8,346 nt of DNA, from contig DRPO01000356.1 in assembly GCA_011330835.1 (NCBI GenBank), forward strand, positions 1 through 8,346, written 5' to 3'. This stretch comes from Gammaproteobacteria bacterium. Lineage in GTDB: Bacteria; Pseudomonadota; Gammaproteobacteria; UWMA-0217. This document shows positions 1 through 5,896 of this stretch, piece after piece. Both the position numbers and the translations under genes were made by a program. The notes under the pieces were generated by a model. It worked only from the letters and a program-made list of their open reading frames with translations, was not told the origin of the DNA and made no database searches. Numbering within the stretch: position 1 is the stretch's first letter; each line of letters opens with the position of its first letter.

Positions 1-2
1 AA

Positions 3-704
3 GGCAATGTGTACAACAACAACGCGGTGGGCATTTTCCTGATGTACAGCGATGGCGTGGTCGTCAGAAACAACAAGATTACGCACGCGGCGGGGCCGAC
101 CGGGCTGGGCATCGGTTTCAAGGAGACCTCCGATCTCACCGTCGAAAACAACCAGATTCTCTATTGTTCGACCGGCCTGTATATCGACGTGTCGCCGTTT
201 CAGCCGGACACGACCAACACCTTTCGCAATAACCTGGTGGCGTACAACGGCATTGGGGTGCGCTTTCTCAATGAATGGCATGGCAATGTCTTCAGGCGGA
301 ACGAGTTCGCGGGAAACCTGACTCAGGTGGTCGTCAGCGGGCGCGGCACGGCCAACAAGAATACCTGGGAGAACAACTACTGGAGCGATTACGAGGGGTT
401 CGACCAGGATCGGGACGGCGTTGGCGACCGCCCCTATGAACTCTACGCCTATGCCGACCGATTGTGGCGGGATGAACCTTACGCCCAGTTTTTCAAGGGC
501 TCCCCAATGCTGGAGACGCTCGATTTTCTCGAAAGGCTGGCGCCCTTCAGCGAGCCGGAGCTTCTGGTTCGCGACAACCGACCGGTCATCGCCAAGCTGG
601 ATCAGATCATGGCGGCGCGTGTAAGAACCAGCGGCCAGAGCGCCCCGCCGGGCAAGAAGAGCGCCCTCGAGCTCTTGCTTGAGTCCCAGGGCCGGGTCGA
701 ATGA
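3..704 (+). CDS. nosD: NosD, periplasmic copper-site maturation protein of N2O reductase (C-terminal part)
   Basis: This is the last ~233 residues of NosD, the periplasmic partner of the NosF/NosY ABC transporter needed to assemble the copper-sulfide (CuZ) site of nitrous oxide reductase NosZ. The reading frame is open to the left edge, so the signal peptide and the first half of the protein are outside the window; the GTG at base 9 is an internal valine codon. What is seen: repeated Asn-rich turns (YNNNAVG, RNNKIT, ENNQIL, RNNLVAY, RRNEFAG) typical of a right-handed parallel beta-helix (CASH/NosD repeats), followed by the NosD C-terminal signature NNYWSDYEGFDQDRDGVGDR and an RLWRDEPYAQFF segment. 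The gene ends 33 bp before nosG. NosD families are usually around 400-450 residues, so roughly half is visible. Identification is firm because of the C-terminal signature and the nosG-H-F-L-Y genes that follow. Confidence 0.95.
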   Translation, partial: GNVYNNNAVGIFLMYSDGVVVRNNKITHAAGPTGLGIGFKETSDLTVENNQILYCSTGLYIDVSPFQPDTTNTFRNNLVAYNGIGVRFLNEWHGNVFRRNEFAGNLTQVVVSGRGTANKNTWENNYWSDYEGFDQDRDGVGDRPYELYAYADRLWRDEPYAQFFKGSPMLETLDFLERLAPFSEPELLVRDNRPVIAKLDQIMAARVRTSGQSAPPGKKSALELLLESQGRVE

Positions 705-737
705 TTCCTCACGGAATCCAGATACGGAGAATGAACC

Positions 738-1568
738 ATGTCTGAGCGAAACAAAAAGCCCGCGACCCGCCGAAAGCGGCGCAAGGAGCGACGGTATTTC
801 TTGCGAACGATGGTGATGATGGGGACTGTCGTGGGCGCCGCGCTGGCGGGCCTCGCGCCAGTCGTCAGCGGCTGGGTGAAAAGGCTGCGGCCGCCCGGCG
901 CGCTGGCGGAGCACAAGTTTCTCGCCGCCTGCATCAAATGCGGTCAGTGCGTTCAAGTGTGCCCCGTGGAGGCCATCAAGCTCGCCGACATGACGGATGG
1001 TTACGGTCTGGGCGTCCCATACATTGATGCGCGGGAACAGGCCTGCGACTTTTCCTGCGATGGCTTGCAGTGCGTGCTGGCGTGCCCCACCGGCGCCTTG
1101 ACGCATGAGGTCGATTATTCCCATCAGGTGGATATCGGCGTCGCCAGGGTCGTGCGCCCCGGCGCTTGCCTGGCGGTGCAGGGCAAGGGGTTCAGGGGGC
1201 TGGCGCGAGGAGCGGATTTCAAGGGCGTCTTGCGCTATGACGAAATCGACCGATGGAACGCCATTCCGGTCGCCGAGCATCCCTATGATCTCGAAATTTG
1301 CGATCTTTGCGTTCGTCAGTGTCCGATCGAAATTCGCGCCAACCAGTGTGAAGCGGGCAAGCCGCCTTCCGGCGATGAAAACCAGTGCCCGCCCCGGCGC
1401 GCCATACGGCTGGTGGAGATCGGCAGCGACGGCGGCGTCAAAAAGATGAAGCCCGAGATCCTCGATGGCTGCGTCGGTTGCGGCGTCTGCGAAATGATTT
1501 GCCCGGTCGATCCAACCGTGATCGCGATCGAACCGAATGAAGAGAACAGACAAGGGGTGCGCGCATGA
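738..1568 (+). CDS. nosG: NosG, NapG-like 4Fe-4S ferredoxin-type protein with Tat signal
   Basis: A 276-residue iron-sulfur protein of the NapG/NosG family, thought to work with NosH in passing electrons from quinol towards periplasmic N2O reductase. The N-terminus is very basic and carries a twin-arginine motif, RRYFLR (residues 18-23), followed by a hydrophobic stretch (about 25-46), so Tat export or anchoring with the clusters in the periplasm is expected. Cysteine groups for about four 4Fe-4S clusters are visible: C65-x2-C68-x2-C71-x3-CP, C103-x3-C107-x4-C112-x3-CP, C188-x2-C191-x3-CP with later C204 and C217, and C245-x2-C248-x2-C251-x3-CP. The ATG is preceded by GGAG eight bases upstream. 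The stop overlaps the nosH start (ATGA), implying translational coupling. NapG of the periplasmic nitrate reductase is the main alternative name; the nos neighbours decide for NosG. Confidence 0.88.
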   Translation: MSERNKKPATRRKRRKERRYFLRTMVMMGTVVGAALAGLAPVVSGWVKRLRPPGALAEHKFLAACIKCGQCVQVCPVEAIKLADMTDGYGLGVPYIDAREQACDFSCDGLQCVLACPTGALTHEVDYSHQVDIGVARVVRPGACLAVQGKGFRGLARGADFKGVLRYDEIDRWNAIPVAEHPYDLEICDLCVRQCPIEIRANQCEAGKPPSGDENQCPPRRAIRLVEIGSDGGVKKMKPEILDGCVGCGVCEMICPVDPTVIAIEPNEENRQGVRA

Positions 1569-2539
1569 AACTCAAAGACTCGATTGCCGAACTGCTCGGG
1601 CGTCCGCCGCGCCGTCCCGAGAAAAACGAAGTGCCCGAAGCGGTGATCAAGCTGCACGAGATCAAAAAGAATGACAAGGAGCGGATCGCCGCCATTCACG
1701 CCGAACTGGCGGAAATGAAGAATAAAAAGGTTCCCCAGAAATGGCGCCGCCGGCGCTGGGCGACCCTGATCCTCGTCAATCTGTTGTTCGTCATTTCCTA
1801 CCACTTCGACGTGCAACTGGTGGAAGGGGCGCTGACCGCCTCGCGGGTGGTTGGCTTTCACATGGCGGATCTCAACTCCGCGCTACAGGTGATGCTGGCG
1901 TTCAAGCATGTCGTCATCAACCTGGTGATCGGCACGACCACGGTCTTCGTATTCTGGTGGCTGCTCGGCGGGCGAACGTTCTGTTCCTGGGTATGCCCGT
2001 ATCATCTGCTCGCGGAATGGGCGGAAATGTTGCATCTCAAACTCGCCAGCAAACGCATCGTCAAGGATCACCCTTTCGATCGCCGCGCCCGCACCTGGTT
2101 CTGGCTGATCTTCGTCATCCTCGCCTTTGTCTCGGGCTACACGGTCTATGAATTCATTTCGCCGACCGGCATTCTCAGCCGCGCGCTGATCTATGGCCCC
2201 GGCCTGGCCCTGCTCTGGGTCGGGTTGCTGCTGGCTTTCGAAGTGTTCTATTCCCGGCGGGCCTGGTGCCGTTACGCCTGCCCGATTGGTCTGACCTATG
2301 GCTTCGTCGGCGCCCTTTCGCCCCTGAAAGTGGAATATCATCTGGAAAGCTGTTTCCACGAAGGGGAATGCCGCAAGGTTTGTCTGGTGCCGCATGTGCT
2401 CGACACGGTCATCAAGGGCCGCGCCCGGGGCATGAATGTCGAGCTGGGCGCGGATTGCACGCGCTGCGGTCGTTGCGTCGAGACCTGCCCGACCAGCTCG
2501 CTGACGTACAAATTCAAGGGCCTTGGGGATCTGATTTGA
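1565..2539 (+). CDS. nosH: NosH, NapH/MauN-family membrane ferredoxin-type quinol oxidase subunit
   Basis: A 324-residue polytopic iron-sulfur membrane protein of the NapH family, the expected membrane partner of NosG. Hydrophobic segments lie near residues 65-80, 116-135, 177-198 and 208-228. The two family motifs CSWVCP (140-145) and CRYACP (235-240) are present, and the C-terminus carries C263/C269/C273 and a complete ferredoxin motif C298-x2-C301-x2-C304-x3-CP, enough for two 4Fe-4S clusters. NapH proteins are usually about 280-290 residues. The excess here is a charged, Lys/Glu-rich N-terminal region (about residues 15-64) that may be a cytoplasmic helix ending in a run of basic residues just before the first membrane span. 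The start overlaps the nosG stop by 4 bp; 40 bp separate it from nosF. NapH is the alternative name, made unlikely by the absence of other nap genes here. Confidence 0.88.
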   Translation: MKLKDSIAELLGRPPRRPEKNEVPEAVIKLHEIKKNDKERIAAIHAELAEMKNKKVPQKWRRRRWATLILVNLLFVISYHFDVQLVEGALTASRVVGFHMADLNSALQVMLAFKHVVINLVIGTTTVFVFWWLLGGRTFCSWVCPYHLLAEWAEMLHLKLASKRIVKDHPFDRRARTWFWLIFVILAFVSGYTVYEFISPTGILSRALIYGPGLALLWVGLLLAFEVFYSRRAWCRYACPIGLTYGFVGALSPLKVEYHLESCFHEGECRKVCLVPHVLDTVIKGRARGMNVELGADCTRCGRCVETCPTSSLTYKFKGLGDLI

Positions 2540-2579
2540 AGCCCCTTGGCCGTTCATGTTTCCGGGAACTCCATAGACC

Positions 2580-3464
2580 ATGATCCGATTCAACCAGGTT
2601 TCGAAAACGTTTCGCCGGACACGGGTTCTGGACAGCGTTGACCTTGAGATCGGTCAGGGCGACCGGGTGGCGCTGGTCGGCTCCAATGGCGCGGGGAAAA
2701 CCACCCTGATTCGCTGCCTGCTGGGCGAATACATTTGCGACGGCGAGGTGTTGCTGGCGGGAAAAGAAGTTCGACGCCACCGCACGGAAATCCTCAAGCG
2801 CGTCGGATTTGTCCCGCAGATTCCGCCGCCGCTGAAAATGCCGGTTCAGCAATTGATCCATTTCGCCGCCGGCGTGTGCGACAGCGATCCGACAGCCATG
2901 TACCGGGTTGCGGAAAAACTGGGGCTGGACGCTTCGGCGTTTCGCAAGCATCCCTTCGTCAAATTGTCGGGCGGACAGAAGCAAAAGCTGCTGATCGCGA
3001 TCGCGCTGGGCCGCGATTGCGACGTGCTGGTCATGGATGAACCGGCCGCCAATCTCGACCCGGAGGCGCGCCACGCGCTATTCGACCTGCTGGCGCAAAA
3101 ACAGGACGATGCGGCCATGATCATCTCCAGTCACCGGCTCGATGAGGTCGCCGCGCTGGTCAATCGGGTCATCGAACTGGATCGCGGCAAGGTCGTGCTG
3201 GACGACCACGTGGCTGATACTGTCGATATGAACAGTATTCTGGCCTGCCGGATCAGCTTGACGCGCCCCGACTCCGCCTTCGCGGAAACCGTTCGGGAAT
3301 GGGGCTTTGCCGAAGAGCAGGGCGGGTTGGTCTGGTCCGGTCCCGTCGCCGGCCCCGACCGCCTGCGTTTTCTCGGCGTCCTGTCCCGCTATGCCGGGCT
3401 GCTCAATGGCATCGACATGCGCGAGTCGGTGGAAAGAAAGGTAGCTGGAGGTGGAAATGCGTAA
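2580..3464 (+). CDS. nosF: NosF, ABC transporter ATPase for N2O reductase maturation
   Basis: A 294-residue cytoplasmic ABC ATPase that powers the NosDFY complex. All the core motifs are intact: Walker A GSNGAGKT (34-41), Q-loop Q80, signature LSGGQKQK (129-136), Walker B VLVMDEP (149-155), D-loop NLD (158-160) and the switch histidine H185 in ISSHR. Residues after about 215 form a small accessory C-terminal domain, as in many NosF/CcmA-like ATPases. The sequence looks catalytically competent. The ATG has only a weak upstream GGGAA (11 bases away). The 3' end overlaps the start of nosL by 8 bp. Family assignment as an ABC-2-type exporter ATPase is certain; NosF in particular follows from nosD upstream and nosL/nosY downstream. 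Confidence 0.93.
   Translation: MIRFNQVSKTFRRTRVLDSVDLEIGQGDRVALVGSNGAGKTTLIRCLLGEYICDGEVLLAGKEVRRHRTEILKRVGFVPQIPPPLKMPVQQLIHFAAGVCDSDPTAMYRVAEKLGLDASAFRKHPFVKLSGGQKQKLLIAIALGRDCDVLVMDEPAANLDPEARHALFDLLAQKQDDAAMIISSHRLDEVAALVNRVIELDRGKVVLDDHVADTVDMNSILACRISLTRPDSAFAETVREWGFAEEQGGLVWSGPVAGPDRLRFLGVLSRYAGLLNGIDMRESVERKVAGGGNA
3447..3452 (+). promoter_or_regulatory. Ribosome binding site that favours the ATG start of nosL
   Basis: A GGAGGT sits inside the end of nosF. It overlaps the in-frame GTG codon at 3451, so that GTG can hardly be the start served by it. It lies 4 bases before the ATG at 3457, which is therefore the better start, although the spacing is a little short. Confidence 0.55.
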
Positions 3465-3984
3465 GATTCCGGGCGCGATCTATTGGATGGTTTTGGTGGT
3501 CTCGGCCATTCACCTGTTGGCCTGCTCAGGCAAGCCGGAAAGCGGCCCCGGCAAGGTGCGCTGGGATCGTGAAATCTGTACGCGCTGCGCCATGGCGCTC
3601 AGCGACCGGCATTTCGCCGCCCAGATTCGCGGCGGCCCCCTGGGTGAAAAACCAAAGCTCTACAAATTCGACGATATTGGCTGCGCCGTGATCTGGCTCG
3701 ACAAGCAACCCTGGAAGGACAATCCCAACGAGGAAATCTGGGTCAACGATCACCGCACCGGCGAGTGGCTCGACGCCAGAAAGGCCTGGTATGTCACCGG
3801 GCAGACGACCCCCATGGATTACGAGTTGGGGGCTGAAAAAGATAAATCCGAAGGCGCGCTGACTTTCGAGCAGGCGAAAAAGCATATCTATGAAGTCGAG
3901 CAGCGCTTCAGCGCGCATGGCGGGGAACCCGTCAGCTCTGAATCGACGGACGAAGCGACGCCCGCGAAAGGAGGTCAGCCGTGA
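3457..3984 (+). CDS. nosL: NosL, lipoprotein copper chaperone of the nos system
   Basis: A 175-residue lipoprotein of the NosL family, which binds Cu(I) and hands it to the NosDFY/NosZ assembly pathway. A short signal peptide with a lipobox LLAC ends at C23; the following residue is Ser rather than Asp, which by the +2 rule suggests outer-membrane sorting if the host is a typical gammaproteobacterium. The metal motif C41-x2-C44-x-M46 and the conserved KFDDIGC block (70-76) are present. The last ~25 residues are low-complexity and hydrophilic, probably disordered. An in-frame GTG at 3451 would add two residues, but it overlaps the GGAGGT. The gene starts inside nosF and its stop overlaps the GTG of nosY. 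In most nos operons nosL follows nosY; here it lies between nosF and nosY. Confidence 0.92.
   Translation: MRKIPGAIYWMVLVVSAIHLLACSGKPESGPGKVRWDREICTRCAMALSDRHFAAQIRGGPLGEKPKLYKFDDIGCAVIWLDKQPWKDNPNEEIWVNDHRTGEWLDARKAWYVTGQTTPMDYELGAEKDKSEGALTFEQAKKHIYEVEQRFSAHGGEPVSSESTDEATPAKGGQP
3967..3975 (+). promoter_or_regulatory. Strong ribosome binding site for the GTG start of nosY
   Basis: AAAGGAGGT, a near-perfect anti-16S match, ends 5 bases before the GTG at 3981. It lies in the last codons of nosL and fixes the nosY start on a GTG that overlaps the nosL stop (GTGA). The strong site should keep the permease well translated despite the rarer start codon. Confidence 0.75.
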
Positions 3985-4808
3985 AGCACCTGATGCTGAC
4001 CGCGCTCGCGGATATCAATGAGTCGCTGAGATCCCGCTGGTTCCTGATCTACAGCCTGATCTTCGGCGGCATTATCGTCGCCCTGTTCATGACCGGCCTG
4101 ACCGAGTCGCGGGTCATGGGCTTTACCGGCCTGTCGCGGCTGCTGGTAACCTACCTGCAGATCACCATGGCCATCCTGCCCGTCTTCGTGCTGCTGACCA
4201 CGGTGCGCTCCGTCGCCGGCGATCGGGAAGCCGGCGTCTTCGAATATCTGCTGTCGCTGCCCGTCGGGCTGGCCGCCTGGTACTGGGGGAAAATGATCGG
4301 GCGGTTTATCGTCGTATTTTTGCCGGTTATTCTCGCGATGATCCTCGCCATGGTCTGGGCGTCCCTGAAGGGAGCGGCGATTCCGTGGATGCAAGTGTTC
4401 TTCTACACAGGCTTTCTGATCGTCCTCGCCTGGTGTTTTCTCGGCATCGGCATGCTCATCTCCAGCCTGGCGCGCTCCGCCGACGTGGCGCAGGGCGCCG
4501 CCTTCATGGTCTGGCTGTTTCTGCTGCTGTTTCTCGACCTGATCCTGCTCGGCCTGATCATTCGCCAGGGCATGCCGCCAGAAGGCGTCATCGCCATCGC
4601 GCTCGCCAATCCGCTCCAGGTCTTTCGCACCGCCTCGATATTGCTGTTCGACACCCAACTTGTGCTGCTGGGACCCGCCGCCTACGTCATTCTCGACAAC
4701 TTCGGGCGGACGGGTTATCTCATCTGGGCGTTGGTTTATCCCGCCGTGCTGGGCGGCGTCTGCGCGTGGATAGGCTACTGGCTGTTCCAGCGGGGCGACT
4801 TGCCATAG
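3981..4808 (+). CDS. nosY: NosY, ABC-2-type permease for N2O reductase maturation
   Basis: A 275-residue inner-membrane permease that pairs with NosF and docks NosD on the periplasmic side. Six hydrophobic segments are visible near residues 20-38, 55-76, 108-127, 138-160, 173-195 and 246-268. Between the second and third spans is the cytoplasmic coupling segment with GDREAGVFEYLLSLP (80-94), characteristic of ABC-2 permeases of the NosY type. Length is normal for the family. The GTG start is fixed by the strong AAAGGAGGT upstream and overlaps the nosL stop. It is the last + strand gene of the operon; the next gene is convergent. Confidence 0.93.
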   Translation: MKHLMLTALADINESLRSRWFLIYSLIFGGIIVALFMTGLTESRVMGFTGLSRLLVTYLQITMAILPVFVLLTTVRSVAGDREAGVFEYLLSLPVGLAAWYWGKMIGRFIVVFLPVILAMILAMVWASLKGAAIPWMQVFFYTGFLIVLAWCFLGIGMLISSLARSADVAQGAAFMVWLFLLLFLDLILLGLIIRQGMPPEGVIAIALANPLQVFRTASILLFDTQLVLLGPAAYVILDNFGRTGYLIWALVYPAVLGGVCAWIGYWLFQRGDLP

Positions 4809-4833
4809 CGTCGCCGGATTAGCCGTTCGACGC
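4808..4833. terminator. Inverted repeat between convergent genes, possible terminator
   Basis: Overlapping the nosY stop, GCGTCG (4808-4813) pairs with CGACGC (4828-4833), and inside it CGG (4815-4817) pairs with CCG (4823-4825) around a five-base loop. This gives a nine-pair interrupted stem. No T-run follows on either strand, so it is not a classical intrinsic terminator. Its position between convergent nosY and the ygiT-like gene makes a role in 3'-end formation plausible. Confidence 0.3.
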
Positions 4834-4853
4834 CACTACTCAAGGTGAGAACC

Positions 4854-5063
4854 TCATGCGGTATGCGCCAGCTTCTCCGCCTGTTCGTCAACAGCGCGAA
4901 TAACGCCTTGTACTGCGTCTACCTCAGCTTCCTCAAAATAAACTTCTCCGCATTGCGTACAAACCCATGCGGGAACATTGTCGAGACTGATATGAACATT
5001 CTTGCGATCAAGGGCTACGTCAAGTTTTTGCAACGCCGCTATCGGCGAAAAGACGCGCGCCAT
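4854..5063 (-). CDS. YgiT/MqsA-type zinc-finger antitoxin-like protein, N-terminally incomplete, possibly decayed
   Basis: A 69-residue frame whose residues from about 12 onwards match the YgiT-type (MqsA N-terminal-like) zinc-finger family: LQKLDVALDR, then VPAWVCTQCGEVYF with one CxxC pair, then an acidic helix ending the protein. Family members normally begin with another CxxC (CxxCGG) before the first strand; here the N-terminus (MARVFSPIAA) has none, so a normal zinc site cannot form. No ribosome binding site precedes the ATG, and an in-frame stop lies ten codons upstream. In the overlapping frame just upstream the codons read F-A-D-S-G-V, with F and S at CxxC spacing, which suggests a frameshift plus loss of two cysteines. 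No cognate toxin gene (MqsR/DUF4258 type) is visible beside it. It may be a remnant or a regulator with an altered start. Confidence 0.55.
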   Translation of the reverse strand: MARVFSPIAALQKLDVALDRKNVHISLDNVPAWVCTQCGEVYFEEAEVDAVQGVIRAVDEQAEKLAHTA

Positions 5064-5132
5064 GAATGGGGTATTCTTGGGCGCGAGAAGTTATATCATG
5101 CCTGCGGCGCTTGGATTGAAAGGAAACGGCGC

Positions 5133-5372
5133 CTATTTGCATTGCTGCCCGTAATTTCTCTCTCTGCCTTCTCTGATAATATCTACAATTTCTCCTGAAC
5201 TTATACCAAGATCGACGCCTTTGACATCAAGAGGCGACTTTTTTGGTGCGGCAGGCTTTATATAAAATACGTCCCCATCCCTTTTTCTGATGCAAACAGC
5301 GCCCTCTCTTTTTGCCACATCCAAAATAGATGCAAAGTGTTGCCGAGCCTCTGTAAAACTATATTCTCTCAT
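5133..5372 (-). CDS. Phd/YefM-family antitoxin
   Basis: A 79-residue protein with the Phd/YefM N-terminal DNA-binding fold signature: MREYSFTEARQHFASILD, a basic turn (KREGAVCIRKRDG) and a strand FYIKP, then a C-terminal segment ending in EIVDIIREGRER that would be the toxin-wrapping helix. Length is normal for the family. It is expected to bind and neutralise the PIN toxin encoded just upstream and, with it, to repress their promoter. Its ATG overlaps the toxin stop (ATGA), and a GGAG (bases 5381-5384) sits 8 bases before the ATG, a better ribosome site than the toxin gene has. Low GC content sets it apart from the flanking genes. The pairing with the toxin is inferred from the overlap. Confidence 0.82.
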   Translation of the reverse strand: MREYSFTEARQHFASILDVAKREGAVCIRKRDGDVFYIKPAAPKKSPLDVKGVDLGISSGEIVDIIREGRERNYGQQCK

Positions 5373-5767
5373 TGATTTAACTCCAATATGTGGATTCCCA
5401 TTTTCTTCGCTGCCGTGATTAATCCAGTATCAAGCGTAAGCAACGGAGTGCTTGTTTGCTGTGCGCATTGGATAAGATAAGCGTCATAAGCATATATATT
5501 CAAGGCATCAGATATTTCCAATGTTCGTTCAAGTGGAACATCAATATATTTTATGGGTATTTCTCGATAAGCGGCCAGAGCTCGCTTTGCTTTTTCAAGA
5601 TCTGACTTTTTCCTTTTGAACATTGCTGAAAAAGCATTACCAATTTCCCAGTGAACAGAAACAGGCGCGAAAAGAGAATAACCTTTGGTTATTTCAATAA
5701 TTTTATCTCTTGATGCTTCATGTCCAATGACAGCTATCAAGGCAGATGTGTCGATAGTCGCTTTCAT
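5369..5767 (-). CDS. vapC: PIN-domain toxin (VapC-like ribonuclease)
   Basis: A 132-residue single PIN-domain protein, the fold of VapC toxins, which are Mg2+-dependent endoribonucleases acting on tRNA or other RNAs in the cytoplasm. The acidic positions expected of the active site are visible: D6 in the first strand (ATIDTSALI), E41 (HWEIGNAF), D95 (YAYDAYLIQCA) and D113 (LLTLDTGL). Length is typical. Base composition is much more AT-rich than in the flanking genes. No Shine-Dalgarno is seen before the ATG. The gene comes first and the antitoxin second, the reverse of the usual vapBC order. A palindrome and a candidate promoter lie immediately upstream. The family is firm; the RNA target is unknown. 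Confidence 0.85.
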   Translation of the reverse strand: MKATIDTSALIAVIGHEASRDKIIEITKGYSLFAPVSVHWEIGNAFSAMFKRKKSDLEKAKRALAAYREIPIKYIDVPLERTLEISDALNIYAYDAYLIQCAQQTSTPLLTLDTGLITAAKKMGIHILELNQ

Positions 5768-5784
5768 TCAATGGCTTACATTTC

Positions 5785-5796
5785 GTACATATGTAC
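5785..5796. promoter_or_regulatory. Perfect 12-bp palindrome, candidate operator of the toxin-antitoxin pair
   Basis: GTACATATGTAC is its own reverse complement and lies 17 bases upstream of the toxin ATG. It immediately follows the candidate -10 box on the minus strand, so it would cover the transcription start. This is the size and place expected for an operator bound by a Phd-type antitoxin dimer or the toxin-antitoxin complex. Binding is inferred, not shown. Confidence 0.5.
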
Positions 5797-5797
5797 A

Positions 5798-5826
5798 ATA
5801 ATAGCCGAGAAGGTGTGTTTTGTATA
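5798..5826 (-). promoter_or_regulatory. Candidate sigma-70 promoter for the toxin-antitoxin pair
   Basis: On the minus strand, TATACA (5826-5821, 4 of 6 matches to the -35 consensus) is followed after exactly 17 bases by TATTAT (5803-5798, 5 of 6 matches to the -10 consensus). The start site would fall around 5790, inside the palindrome, leaving a leader of roughly 20-25 bases before the toxin ATG. The sequence is AT-rich here, so chance matches are possible. Confidence 0.45.
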
Positions 5827-5896
5827 GCTAACGGCCTGTGTAACCGGCTGGCAATGGAGCGTGGCCGATGCGCACCTGAGCGCCGGCGCCGTCAGC

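Noticed and set aside
9..11. GTG as the start of the first gene
   Set aside because: The frame is open to the left edge and the residues before it fit the NosD repeat; the protein would lack a signal peptide, so this is an internal codon.
738..2539. napG/napH of a periplasmic nitrate reductase operon
   Set aside because: The proteins are NapGH-like, but nosD precedes and nosF, nosL and nosY follow; no napA, napB, napC or napD is seen.
1883..2593. Long minus-strand open frame opposite nosH (also similar ones at 602-937, 1316-1861, 2514-3074 and 3975-4658)
   Set aside because: Composition is a mirror of GC-rich coding on the other strand, with no recognisable domain; the + strand genes carry clear family motifs.
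4845..5198. Plus-strand 117-codon open frame in the low-GC patch
   Set aside because: Opposite the YgiT-like and Phd genes, with no recognisable motif; the minus-strand reading gives family matches.
5880..5889. GCGCCGGCGC palindrome just past the rhomboid stop
   Set aside because: It has no loop and no following T-run, so it is not a terminator; a GC-rich 10-mer palindrome is easily due to chance.
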